Shown here: one piece after another, positions 31,211 through 41,849 of the stretch
How positions within the stretch are numbered: the stretch's first letter is position 1
Layout of the letters: each line of letters begins with the position of its first letter
Origin: Arctopsyche grandis
Lineage: Eukaryota; Arthropoda; Insecta; Trichoptera; Hydropsychidae
Direction: 5' to 3'
NCBI RefSeq assembly: GCF_051622035.1
Contig: NC_135356.1
Coordinates: forward strand, 31,410,290-31,474,289
Length of the DNA stretch: 64,000 bases
Notes under the pieces: model-generated
The model's input: only the letters and a program-made list of their open reading frames with translations
Databases searched by the model: none
Told to the model about the DNA's origin: nothing
Made by a program: the position numbers and the translations under genes

Positions 31211-34035
31211 CAATATATTACCAAAATGTCAGAAGCATTATATCTAAAATACAATTCCTTAAAAATGCTATAGCTGCTTCCGCATATGACATCATATTAT
31301 TAACAGAAACGTGGCTACACAACCTTATAAATGATTCCGAACTAAACTTTCATACATACAATATGTATAGATATGATAGAAACATAAACACCAGTACGAA
31401 GACTCGAGGCGGTGGCGTGGCAATTCTTATTAAAAAAGTTCATTCATCATCTGTCATCATCAACACAAACAATTCCATCGAACAAATATTTATATCAACC
31501 AAAATTTTCAATGTAAAGTGCATATTCGGTTGTGTTTACATCCCTCCATCCTCTGACATTAGTGTATATAATAATTTTATAAATAATATTGAAACAATCA
31601 GATTAAAATATCCTGATTCAAAATTCTTAATAACTGGTGATTTTAATCTACCAAATTTGGACTGGCAAAACCTTGAAATGAATGAAAATTCTCCAATTCA
31701 TCAAGAAATTATAAATTTATCTTTAAATTTAGGTCTTAAACAATTTAATACTATTTCCAACTTGAATGATCGTGTCTTAGATTTAGTTTTTTCCAATTTC
31801 AAAAACACTAACGTTATGAAATCTCATGATGTTCTATCTCCAGTGGATGGCCATCATCCACCCCTAGATATTATTATTACTTTAAATAAATCTACTAATC
31901 TACCTTTAATTCAGCAAAATATTTTTGATTTTCACAGAGCCGATTATAACGAAATCATGAACCAATTAAATGTCACTAATTGGTCGTTCTTAAACGATAA
32001 CATTAACTTTGAATCAAAAGTCATTATGCTGAATGAATTATTAATCTCTTGTATATACAACCATGTTCCTCAATATAAAAATAAGTTGCATTTTTTTCCA
32101 AAATGGTTTAGTCCCGAATTAAAAAACCTAATACATAAAAAAAAAAGTGTGCACAAATTATTCAAAATTTATAACTCTACATACATATATATTGAATTCA
32201 AAAAACTAAGAGCTTTGTGTAAACTACATATATCCAAATGTTTTAAACTTTATATTAAAAAAACAGAATCATTCATTGATTCAAATTCCAAATATTTTTG
32301 GTCATTTACTAAAGAATTAAACAGCAATAAAACATATATACCAGAAAACATTCAATTTAACGGTAAATTTGTTGACAATACTAATGATTCAGTCAATCTT
32401 TTTGCTGATTTTTTCAAATCGATCTATGTCAAAAACAACAACAATAATTCTAATTATAGCATTGTAAATAATAATGTCCTGATTTCACCTTTACATTCTA
32501 TAAATATATCTATTCAAAAATTGATTAACAAAATAAATGCCTTAGATATATCTAAATCTGCGGGTCCTGACAACATACCCCCAATTTTTATCAAGAATTG
32601 TGCCAATGTATTAACTTATCCTCTTTTTAATCTCTTTAATCAATCTATTTCCACTGGTATATTTCCCAATTCTTGGAAGTCTGGCTATTTAATGCCTCTC
32701 CATAAAAATGGGGATAAACATAATGTAATGAACTATAGAGCCATCTGTCAACTATCAACTATTCCAAAACTTTTTGAAAGTTTAGTATTAGACGAATTTA
32801 TTCCTTTCATTAATAACATTATTATTCCACAACAACATGGTTTTACTTCTGGTAGATCTACCTTATCCAATTTATTATTATATGAAAATTTTATTTCTAG
32901 TGCCTTATCTGTTAAATTGCAAGTTGACTCAATTTACACTGATTTCAGTAAAGCATTTGACAAAGTTGATATTGAGATTTTATTATATAAACTAAACAGT
33001 ATCGGAATCAGCGGTGTATTACTAAACTGGTTTCGGAGCTATTTGTCCAATAGATCATTATTAGTTAAAATCGGCCATTCTAAATCTTACTCCTTTAATC
33101 CAACTAGTGGCGTTCCCCAAGGATCTCACATGGGACCAGTCCTATTCAATATTTTTATAAATGATATTATAAATATATTTAATGATGTTAAAGTGCTCTT
33201 ATTTGCAGACGATTTAAAAATATTTAAATGCATAAAAGACACTAACGATTGTGCTACTTTACAAACTAATTTAAACTCATTAAACGATTGGTGTTCTTTT
33301 AATAAATTATATTTAAACATTAAGAAGTGTTCTGTTGTCAGGTTCAGTAGGTCAAATAACAAAATTATTTATAATTATCATATAAATAATGAATCATTAC
33401 CATCATCATCGCTAATTAAAGATCTAGGAGTTATTTTTGACGACAAATTAACTTTTAATTCTCATATAAATTTTATCACAAAAAATGCCATCAAAACACT
33501 TGGTTTCTTAATAAGAAATAGTACTCACTTCAAAAATGTAAATACGATTAAAATTTTATACACCACTCTGGTTAGAAACCAATTAGAGTACAATTCTATC
33601 ATTTGGTCTCCTTATTTAATGAAACAAATTAACATAATAGAGTCAGTGCAAATAAAGTTCATTAGATTCATTAAATTTAAATTTTTTAAAAGTCATAATC
33701 ATTATGTCAGTAACGTTATTATTTATAGGAAACTTAATTTGCTAAAATTATATGACAGAAGGAAAATTAACGATATTTCAGTTCTGTGTGGTCTTCTTAA
33801 TGGCACTATTAAATGCTCTGACTTGGTGAGTTTAGTGTGCTTCCATGTGCCGGGTAGATCAATTAGATGTAACCATCTTTTTGATATGCCCAGGTTTACC
33901 ACTAATTACTCATTGAACTCAGCTATGTTGAGACTGCACAGAGTTGGAAACGAATTGTCCATGGTCGATTTATTCATTGTTAGTAAATATAACATGAAAT
34001 CTATTTTATTTAAATATTTTTTTAATATAATGTAA
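31198..34035 (+). CDS. LINE ORF2: AP-endonuclease + reverse transcriptase
   Basis: Open for about 945 residues from 31198, after a TAG at 31195. The first AUG in frame is only at 31363, which would cut off the endonuclease start. Domains: LTIYYQNVRS (catalytic Asn), LLTETW (Glu), ITGDFNLPNLDW (Asp/Asn), DGHHPPL near 31850. The reverse transcriptase shows KSAGPDNIPPIFIKN, YTDFSKAFDKVDI (first Asp), SGVPQGSHMGPVLF, LLFADDLKIF (FADD catalytic site), and a thumb with VRNQLEYNSIIWSPY. There is no RNase H or zinc knuckle. It makes and inserts cDNA by target-primed reverse transcription. Expression probably needs the frameshift site at 31201 or another AUG-independent route. Confidence 0.9.
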   Translation, partial: YKKLTIYYQNVRSIISKIQFLKNAIAASAYDIILLTETWLHNLINDSELNFHTYNMYRYDRNINTSTKTRGGGVAILIKKVHSSSVIINTNNSIEQIFISTKIFNVKCIFGCVYIPPSSDISVYNNFINNIETIRLKYPDSKFLITGDFNLPNLDWQNLEMNENSPIHQEIINLSLNLGLKQFNTISNLNDRVLDLVFSNFKNTNVMKSHDVLSPVDGHHPPLDIIITLNKSTNLPLIQQNIFDFHRADYNEIMNQLNVTNWSFLNDNINFESKVIMLNELLISCIYNHVPQYKNKLHFFPKWFSPELKNLIHKKKSVHKLFKIYNSTYIYIEFKKLRALCKLHISKCFKLYIKKTESFIDSNSKYFWSFTKELNSNKTYIPENIQFNGKFVDNTNDSVNLFADFFKSIYVKNNNNNSNYSIVNNNVLISPLHSINISIQKLINKINALDISKSAGPDNIPPIFIKNCANVLTYPLFNLFNQSISTGIFPNSWKSGYLMPLHKNGDKHNVMNYRAICQLSTIPKLFESLVLDEFIPFINNIIIPQQHGFTSGRSTLSNLLLYENFISSALSVKLQVDSIYTDFSKAFDKVDIEILLYKLNSIGISGVLLNWFRSYLSNRSLLVKIGHSKSYSFNPTSGVPQGSHMGPVLFNIFINDIINIFNDVKVLLFADDLKIFKCIKDTNDCATLQTNLNSLNDWCSFNKLYLNIKKCSVVRFSRSNNKIIYNYHINNESLPSSSLIKDLGVIFDDKLTFNSHINFITKNAIKTLGFLIRNSTHFKNVNTIKILYTTLVRNQLEYNSIIWSPYLMKQINIIESVQIKFIRFIKFKFFKSHNHYVSNVIIYRKLNLLKLYDRRKINDISVLCGLLNGTIKCSDLVSLVCFHVPGRSIRCNHLFDMPRFTTNYSLNSAMLRLHRVGNELSMVDLFIVSKYNMKSILFKYFFNIM
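31201..31207 (+). promoter_or_regulatory. Putative -1 frameshift slippery site A AAA AAC
   Basis: The ORF1 codons are ACA AAA AAC TAA, so the heptamer A AAA AAC sits exactly in the X XXY YYZ register, with the ORF1 stop as the next codon. Slipping back one base gives AAA AAA CTA ACA, precisely the ORF2 frame (KKLTIYYQNVRS). A AAA AAC is a well-known strong slippery heptamer in retroelements. I see no obvious stable stem directly downstream. Inference from sequence only. Confidence 0.5.
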
Positions 34036-34131
34036 TTTATTTTGTAGTATATGAATGTATGTGTTTTTTTCTTTTATATTTCATTTTAATTTTTTTTTTC
34101 TTTTTCTATCTCTATTTCCAACATGTAAAAT

Positions 34132-34150
34132 GGTCAATTTTTTCTTGACC
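34132..34150 (+). other. 3' UTR hairpin of the LINE
   Basis: GGTCAA-TTTTTTC-TTGACC lies just before the (TAAA)n tail. The other LINE in this window has a longer hairpin in the same position, so a role in template recognition by its reverse transcriptase is plausible. Confidence 0.55.
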
Positions 34151-34419
34151 GTAAAATAAAAATAAATAAATAAATAAATATGGATACGCGCGCGCATATT
34201 GGCAACACTGACAACGAGAGCGGCGGATGCCCACTGCCGGCCACTGCCCAATTTCGCCAGCTGGCAACACCGACAATGACACTGACAAGTACGAAGCGCG
34301 CGCAGTTCGTTTACTGTCTGCTGATAATATCCGTTTGTTCTGTTTGTTTCTGATCGAAGAGGACTGATATTTTGATGTAAGTTTTTCAATACATAGATAT
34401 ATATATATAATAATTTTCA

Positions 34420-34982
34420 ATAATAGTAAATATCTAGGTAATCAAGCAACCCAGGCATACAATAAACTGAAAAAACACATGGACATTACGACGACACAAG
34501 TAGAAGCATTTGAAAAAGATGTAGAGAATTTTTACAACGTTGGAATTAATTATTTGGCAAAGTGGTCAGTTCCACTGGCGAAATATGATGTTTTTTCATG
34601 GATGCTTCTCCATGAAGTACCCGAATGGGAACATGTTGAAAAAACTATTGCTTATTTAAGTGAAATGGGAATATTGTTCACGGATTCAATCTATGAGGAA
34701 GTAAAGTATATGAAGTCATTTATCGAAAATAAAAAAGCCGAAGAATGGAAAACGAAAGATGTGCATGATAAATGGTTATACTATTTCAAAAAAACTGAAG
34801 AGACAGAAAGAAAAGCTAATCTACTGAAAATGTGCCAATACTTGTTCGCCATCCCACCGCACAATGCACATGTTGAACGTGTGTTGTCATTAATTAAAAA
34901 TCAATGGACAGATGAGCGCAATTCGCTTTCTATTGACACAGTAAAAAGCATAATTCAATGTACTTTAAATTATAAAATATAA
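34420..34982 (+). pseudogene. Outer hAT transposase, C-terminal part
   Basis: Readable from about SKYLGNQATQAYNKLKKHMD through FYNVGINYLAKWSVPL to CQYLFAIPPHNAHVERVLSL then IKNQWTDERNSLS. This is the hAT C-terminal region (...IP.HNA..ERV.SL...W...RN.L). It lies just inside the right end of the outer hAT, in the expected place for its own transposase. The upstream catalytic part is gone, so it is a relic, though these 180 residues have no stop. Confidence 0.8.
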
Positions 34983-35415
34983 AAGGGGAAAAAGAGTTAC
35001 TTCAAAAAACGAAAACATCGGAAAAATATGATTGGGCAAAGAAGAGCGATGATAATGAAGTCACGGAAATCAGAGAAGAGTGAAGGCGATAGAAGAATAG
35101 GCTACAGTACATGAAATACAATGTTAATGTAAGGTTTCATTTAGTTAAATTTATTTGAATCGTCCAATTATCTATATTTATTTATTTTAGATTTGGTACA
35201 GACGCTTCCACAAAAAAAACCTATTATCAATCTTTAAATTTTTCTTTCAATTCAATTTTTGTTTAGTTCCAATTACTTGTTGAAATGTTGTATATTTTTT
35301 TTATAATACAGCTATGAATATCGATAAAAATGTTTTGTTTTGTTTGTTTTTTTTTTTTCTTTTAGGGGGCTGTCCCCGTTGGTGCTCCGACACTTATGGC
35401 AGCCCTACCGTACAC

Positions 35416-36530
35416 GAAACATACCTAGCCGTTGGTACATACCTACATACATACATATGCATGTATGTCTCAAATGGCCTTTTACATGTACGAAAACGCA
35501 AAAATACCTGTTCTGTACGTATCATATTATATATGTATGTAGATATTTACTGTGCATAATCAACACATCGCAATCAAATAAAATAATCGGTGTTGTTTCA
35601 TTCAAAATAAGCACTACGGTGTTGCAATACGGTCTATTTGAATTTACTGATTATGTACAGCGCAAGGGACTTCATACAACTGAAGAAGAGAAAGGGACAT
35701 GCACCCACCCCATTGCGATGTTGATGTTGGAGACATTAAACATTCCTGTACAATAGATATGCTAGATACAATATTCAATATTTTCATATTACATTTTACT
35801 CGGCGAAACGACTTTTACTCAGCAACGAGTTTCCAGACAGTGTACGTACCCAAACAGCGGTGGTTAGTCTTTTTACGTGCGCGTGCAAAGTTCCAAATAT
35901 TCATTTACTTGAGCGAAAAATACGCAATTTTTTTTTAAATAAAAACTAAATATTATCTATGCTCAGTTATTTTGGGACTATCTGTTACTCTCCAATTGTG
36001 ACCATAATAACATGATGTTTATTTTGGGATAGCATTTTTCGAATATAGTTACTAAATTCAATTATTTCAAACCATCATAATTACCAAATCGAACTAAATG
36101 ATGAGTTTTACACTTCTTGTATTATTTATGACAGCAGTTTTGTATAATAAATGAAAGGTTAAGGTAAACCGTCGTGGATCAAATCGGAATCCGGTTTCCT
36201 GGAACGCGATTTAAATATTGAATAGTGTTTCATAGAAGCAATCGCAATTTTATTTTATTAACATACAAATTAAATTTAACATTGAAAACCTCTGTCAACT
36301 GCACCTATTGACATAAAAGACGAATAGGATAAGACTACAAAAATGAACTACGCCCAAATGTTGCTCGCGTGGGGAACACCGCTGTGCGTAGATTCAAACA
36401 ACCTCTGTTTTGTCTCAAGGGCAAGAACATTTGACACGTGTACAGGTAATAGTACGCATTTATGCATGTGTGAACCAGCGTTTCTCGAGCCAGCCGCCTC
36501 CGTCTGCCATGTACACACGTATGTACATAC
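35416..36530. other. No gene recognised
   Basis: AT-rich with TACATACATATGCATGTA microsatellite near 35440. Open frames at 35340-35756 and 35699-35938 lack recognisable features. Confidence 0.4.
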
Positions 36531-37827
36531 CAGTGGCGTGCCGTGACTTTTAAATCAAGGGAACAAGAAAAATAAAAATTATAAAATACATTTTTAATTA
36601 CAAGTAGGTACAAAATTATATTATATATTATGAAATTTCACAATGATTTTTCAAATTTGTTTCATTTGTATACGAAAGCAATTTTTCTATCGCTTTTTTG
36701 TACAAATTTTTGAACTACCATATCATATATTTTTTTTATTGATATCATTGAAAGCATCTAAAGTTTTTTTTCACCCTGAGCATTGCGAATCAACGTTTTT
36801 GTGCGCTTTAAAGATGGAAAAGTGCGTTAAACTGTTGACGTACTAGCTAACAAACGCCTCTTGTCGAGCTAACAAACGTCAATCAGCCATTTCATAATAT
36901 ATCTGTTCGAATCAACTTCGGCGATTTGTTTTATAATATCTATTCTGAGCTGATTGTTTGATTGAATGTCAATTCTAAATTTTCCAACAATTTTCAATTT
37001 GGTCATTGAAAACAAATGAAATTTAGTTTTTTCGTGACATATTTTCGTTTTAAAAAAATTGTTGATATCGCAAAAATCAGTGCTATTCTACACACCATTA
37101 TCTGTTTCAAACAGAATGCAAGACCAACCAAGAAGTTTCTTCTCGATTTACATACAGTCAGCAATTTAGTTGAATTATAATAATAATGGGTGAGTAAGGT
37201 GACAAATATAATTTTTTGTTTTCGTGCTAATAGAAATGTTCGGGGTAAGTCCTTATCTTGAAAACTTAATCTTTCGAATGATTTTTCTAGCAATCGGTCG
37301 ATAATGCAACATTCTGTGCATTATCGTTCTGTGACTTTGAGCCCGCTCCACCGTGAGCGTACATACATATGTACATATGTTTCGCCAAGCTGTTCCATTT
37401 CTGTGTGTAAATAAACGTTATTTAAACTCAATATTTTTCCAGAATAATACGTGATGATTATTAATGATACTAAACTGACTTAGTTTTCCGTTAATCGAGT
37501 AAACGAAACGAGTTAATCGGAATATGATTTGTGTTAGACGCAACGCCTGTGCATTGCGACTGCCTGTATCGTTTACCGTGTAGGCATGGGAAGCGAATCC
37601 AGGAAACCAGGAATATCGTCTGACTAATACATGCATGCGCACACAGTCGTATAAACCGGTTTCCGAACTTCGCTAACTTCCCGAACAACGTCATTCGCCA
37701 ATTGTATTTACATATACATATGTACATATCACTTTTTTTACTCATTAATATACATCAATTTTTATAATTATTACCAAAAATTTAAGGGAACAGCCTGTTC
37801 CCTCTGTTCCAATGACGGCACGCCACT
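36531..37827. mobile_element. hAT-like non-autonomous element, CAGTGGCGTGCCG ends
   Basis: The left end CAGTGGCGTGCCGTGAC matches, inverted, GACGGCACGCCACT at 37814-37827. Subterminal AAGGGAACAAG / AAGGGAACAGCCTGTTCCCT blocks support relatedness. There is no transposase inside. The right end runs directly into the satellite array, so the right target copy cannot be seen. A related end occurs at 53264-53280 (GGCGTGCCGTGAT). Confidence 0.5.
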
Positions 37828-38365
37828 TATTTCAAATGAATAATTTACTTTTTATCGTACACATCGCGGGCGTTATTAAATTCGTATAAATGACAGGGGT
37901 TCTCAACCGTATCCAAAATTTACTTTATTTCAAATGAATAATTTACTTTTTATCGTACACATCGCGGGCGTTATTAAATTCGTATAAATGACAGGGGTTC
38001 TCAACCGTATCCAATATTTACGTATTTAAATTGAAAAAAAAAACTTTCTAAGCGTATGAACTGCAGATTACATTGAATTAGTTTATATGGCAGGGCTTCT
38101 CAACCGTCTCCAAAATTTACTTTATTTCAAATGAATAATTTATTTTTTATCGTACACATCGCGGGCGTTATTAAATTAGTATGAATGACAGGGGTTCTCA
38201 ACCGTATCCAATTTTTTCTTATTTAAATTGAAAAAAAAAAGTTTTTATGCGTATTGCAGATGTCAATGAATTAGTTTAAATGTCAGGGGTTCTAAACCGT
38301 ATCCAATGTTTACTTATTTAAATTGAAAAAATTACTTTTTAAGCGTATGTCATTGAATTAGTTTA
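37828..38365 (-). repeat. Short array of the 197-bp satellite (inverted to main array)
   Basis: Units containing CACATCGCGGGCGTTATTAA and GGGGTTCTCAACCGTATCCA repeat at 98-bp and 197-bp steps (TATTTCAAATGAAT at 37828, 37926 and 38123). This is the reverse complement of the array at 41850-43878. The first two units are two A-type monomers in a row, whereas the main array alternates A and B. Confidence 0.85.
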
Positions 38366-39479
38366 ACACCTCTTCTTCGCACCTCTGTGAGGGACAGTAC
38401 ATATAAGATAATTATAAATTTTAGAGTTATTTAGAGTTAAGTAATTAAGATGTATTTTTAAAATTAGCTTTATAGCTAAGATAATATATAAATAAATAAA
38501 CGTCGAACGCCACGTTTTATTTTGATAAAACAGTTCCCAGCCAGCGGTCACGTGTACTTCGAGTTTTAACATTGAATGTGACCTTTACGGCGTTTCTAAA
38601 TCAAATTCACATAATTTTTTTCCAAAATTTTGTTTAAAAATGCAATTATTTTATTTCTTCTGCAAATAAGTCTTCTAGTGTACATTCGCAAGCTATATGT
38701 ATAATGAAAGTTTTTTTTAAACTTAATATTTCATTATACAATTATAAGGCAAGAATATCAAATATTAATTTAGATAAATTTAATGTATTATTTTACAGTC
38801 AAGTCTCGAATTACGACTATTTGGATTAACGATGGAGAGATTTTACTTAGTGTTTAGCAAAAAACAAATGTATGAATCGGACATTGTATTGTAGAAAAAA
38901 GGAGGTATGTAAAAAAGGCAGACATTAGAAATTTACAGCTAAAATTATTTTTACATACCTCCTTTATGTTTCACATTAATATTGCATCATTTACAATTAA
39001 CTATTTTGCGTAAGGGTTGCATACAAAATTTAATTTTGACATGTAAAAGACAATTAAAATGTAAATGTAAAAAAAATCACGCGCGTTGAATAGAGATGGC
39101 AAAACAATAATATATTTTGAAATTAGTTCTATGATTGACAGATGAATTGTCTACACAAATGGACGAAAATATGTAAAAAGACAAATGGGTTATAAAATTT
39201 TACTACCCTCATGTTAGAGGCTATTGAATGCATTTTTTTCTTTGCGTAAAACCCTAGGACAATAGGCAAATGGTGGGTTCGAAATCTCTTCAATGTCCTC
39301 TTCAACTTCGGTTTGTAGCAATGGAATAATAATTTTTAGCTATTCACAGTTGATAAGCTCGATCACATTTATTATAGAAAAATATACATATATGTATGTA
39401 ATTAATTTATAATTACTCTGGTATTATAAAGTTCTAATAAGGTTATCAAGTTAACAATACCAAGTTATATATAAAATTT
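38366..39479. other. No gene recognised
   Basis: AT-rich. It includes a short inverted repeat (38898-38965) and polyadenylation-like AATAAATAAA near 38490. Nothing coding. Confidence 0.4.
38898..38965. repeat. 68-bp inverted repeat with 18-nt arms
   Basis: AAAGGAGGTATGTAAAAA (38898-38915) recurs inverted at 38948-38965. The same 18-mer also stands alone at 11052-11069, inside a 20-bp stretch absent from the paralogous position near base 50. It may be a tiny MITE and its footprint. Confidence 0.5.
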
Positions 39480-40095
39480 AGTAAGTATCTGTCAACCGGA
39501 AGTGGCAGTTTACTTTTGTACGATTTTTCTTCCACTATTTTTTTCGACCCCTTAAACATGTGTTTTCGTCACAAAAAATTCAAGTATAATTCTTGTAGCA
39601 ATGTGATGAAAAGAAAAAAAAATTATTAAATTTTATAAACCGGAAGTGGGTTTTTTTCTCTTAGAAAGGTTGAAAATGTTGTGCCCACTACTCTGTCCAC
39701 ACCCCTGAACGTATTAGGCTGAAAATTTATATTTCTATCCTTTATGTACTAACTTAGAGCTCGTAGGGTTTTGGTCAGAATTTGTAAACCGGAAGTAGTA
39801 TTTTTTTTTAAAACAATATTTCATTATTTTATTTTGACCCTTAAAATTATTTTTATTTTCTTGATATTTAATGAGTATAATACTGATTTTTAGTAATAAA
39901 AAAAATTTGAACAAAATCTGACAACCGGAAGTAGAACTTTTTTTGTTTTGTGCAAGTTTCCATACATTTGCGCTCAATTTGTATCGCTATCATAGTCATC
40001 AGTTCAATATCGAATTTTGTTTTGTTACCTTCTTATATTCCTCAAATACATAGATAAAGTCATGGGTTGGTCACACCCGAATTTTTTTTAGTAAA
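39480..40095 (+). mobile_element. CCGGAAG-type repeat, right-half copy
   Basis: It matches 13140-14056 with one of the internal units missing. CCGGAAGT boxes fall at 39496, 39640, 39789 and 39935 (spacing 144-149 bp). It ends with TACATAGATAAAGTCATGGG and CACACCCGAATTTTTT as at 14014-14056. Confidence 0.75.
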
Positions 40096-40747
40096 AAAAA
40101 ACCGAGGGGGAGGGTCATAAAAATTAAACACCGACCTGGTTCTTTTTAATTTAGCACTAACAGCACCCTGAGCTTCAATGAATATAGAAAAAACCTTATC
40201 TTGCAATATGCAAACCGTACTTGACCAGTTTACGAAAAATTATTTTATAGGCTTTAAAATTATGGCAAATAAGCTAGAACCACAATATTTATCAAGAAGA
40301 CTATCTTTCAAGCAATGTATTATAATTTTCAACCATAATTAATTTTGTTTTTAAGGTCATTCCGTAGTCCGGTTTTGTGTTACATCGGCATTTTAGGATG
40401 GACTGTACATATGTTAATAGATAATTAATATATCAATAATTTATATGAATATTAAAACATGGAAATGTCTACTGTCTTCTTTTTATTATATACTGATAAT
40501 GATAAATTTTTAAATAATTACATTTATTATTTATTACGTATTCACTCCTTTGTAAATCAAATTCAACTTTTTTGCTAATCAAATTCACACGTTGAGAAAA
40601 AAAATGCAGGGTTAAAATAAAATGATTGTAAATCGAATTTTATTTTTCAGCTCAAAAGAACCTATTGTCTTCGAAGTATTGAAGCGCATATGCTTCGACA
40701 AAATCTTTTTCTAGGAATCTTAACATTTTTTATGTAGTAAGGGTTGG
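40096..40747. other. No gene recognised
   Basis: AT-rich sequence between the CCGGAAG-type repeat and the MULE fragment. Confidence 0.4.
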
Positions 40748-41404
40748 TTAAATGATTTTCCCAATGTAATTTACCTCAAAATACATGAGGAAATCATCGA
40801 CCTTCTGTTGGATTTCTCGTTCTTGTGCCAATAGCCATGGGTTGAGAATTTGGAGGAGTTCCTCCCAGCTTTCGACTACATTTTCTGGAGGAACAAATGC
40901 TAATGCCAATACCATTTTAAATTTAATTGCATTTTCCTGATTATCGTAAAATTCAGATAATCCCAATTCCTGGATTTTTCTGTAGGTACTTTGGGACAGA
41001 TGGAAAAAGCAACCCGTTACTTGCGCATTTGGCCATATGTCAGACGTGAACCTCGTGTAGCTTCCATAGACATATGGAATGTTCGAGACCGAATATTACA
41101 TAATTATGGAAAAACGGACAACGAAGTGGAAGGCTTCCATATGAAAGTTGGCTATACAATTGGAGCCCAATTTCCAAACCTGTGGAAGTTCTTGAAAGCC
41201 CTTCAAGGTCTCCAAGCCAAAACCGAGAAGTTAGTACAAGAACTAAACTCCGGAGTTATTCTCGAAACTGTGTTTACCGAAACACTCTGTTCTGGCAATT
41301 TTTCGCATGGACACCTTCTTCGCTTTCAAATACGCAGCAATCAAAGTTTTTTTTCGGCGGAAATATCCCTGCAGCGACCAATTTCTGAAGAATCGAATTG
41401 TTAA
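40748..41404. pseudogene. MULE (Mutator-like) transposase fragment with inversion
   Basis: The plus strand from about 40976 reads ...DIWNVRDRILHNYGKTDNEV then EGFHMKVGYTIGAQFPNLWK FLKALQ, the C-terminal W-N...R..NN..EGFH...P..WKF signature of FLYWCH-associated MULE transposases. The minus strand 40988-40748 reads RKIQELGLSEFYDNQENAIK then FKMVLALAFVPPENVVESWE and DDFLMYFEVNYIGKI, the part normally just upstream (ELGL...ALAFVP..DV...YFE..YIG). The two halves of one domain therefore face each other across about 40980, implying an inversion of some 240 bp. The catalytic core is absent. Confidence 0.75.
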
Positions 41405-41779
41405 TTTAAAAATTCAAAATTAAATATTAAATCCATCAATTTTATAAAATAAAAACTATTAAACCCATAATTACCCTTAGAACAATCATACAGCAAAAGG
41501 TCTCAGCTGAGCATGATCTTTTCAATGTTTGAAAGCATTTGACGCACAATGAACAAAGGCGTACCCTTAGCAGGTATATTACGGGTTTTTTGTACCTAAT
41601 GCTGTTTTATTTTGCATACATACAAGATAACTGTATTTTGTACATAGTTAAAGAGAATTACGTTTTTTTACCAATATACAGAAGAAATAACTAAGATAAA
41701 TTTACAAATAACGAAGTGATGATTAGAACAAACACGTATGTCGCAAAATTCACAAGCGTTCCGTTTTATGCTGCTGGTG

Positions 41780-41782
<3 letters not shown>

Positions 41783-41814
<32 letters not shown>
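41783..41814. repeat. (TA)n microsatellite
   Basis: About 16 TA units directly before the satellite array. Confidence 0.95.
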
Positions 41815-41821
<7 letters not shown>

Positions 41822-41849
41822 TTCAATGACATCTGCAATACGATTAAAA

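Larger units (their letters stand above)
30473..34176 (+). mobile_element. Full-length-looking non-LTR retrotransposon (Jockey/CR1 group)
   Basis: A 5' UTR of about 90 bp precedes ORF1 (30566-31210). ORF2 (open from 31198, stop at 34035) follows in the -1 frame. A 3' UTR with a small hairpin (34132-34150) ends in a (TAAA)n tail (34153-34176). It is nested in the outer hAT. The precise 5' end is uncertain (about 30473-30490), and a target duplication was not identified. Both ORFs are uninterrupted, so it may be recently active. Confidence 0.85.
27525..35407. mobile_element. Outer hAT element with perfect 8-bp TSD, nested insertions
   Basis: The left end TAGGGCTGCCATACGTCC and right end GACACTTATGGCAGCCCTA form an inverted repeat. 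CCGTACAC is duplicated exactly at 27517-27524 and 35408-35415. Inside lie a younger hAT (27566-30259), a LINE (about 30473-34176) and a C-terminal transposase remnant (about 34420-34982). Minus the two insertions, the original element would be about 1.5 kb. The pieces TGTCCCAG...GGTCTGTGTCCCGGTGTCCC belong to its subterminal DNA. Confidence 0.9.

Noticed and set aside
34081-34420. Minus-strand ORFs of about 100 residues
   Set aside because: Overlapping frames across the LINE tail and hAT subterminal DNA; composition-driven.
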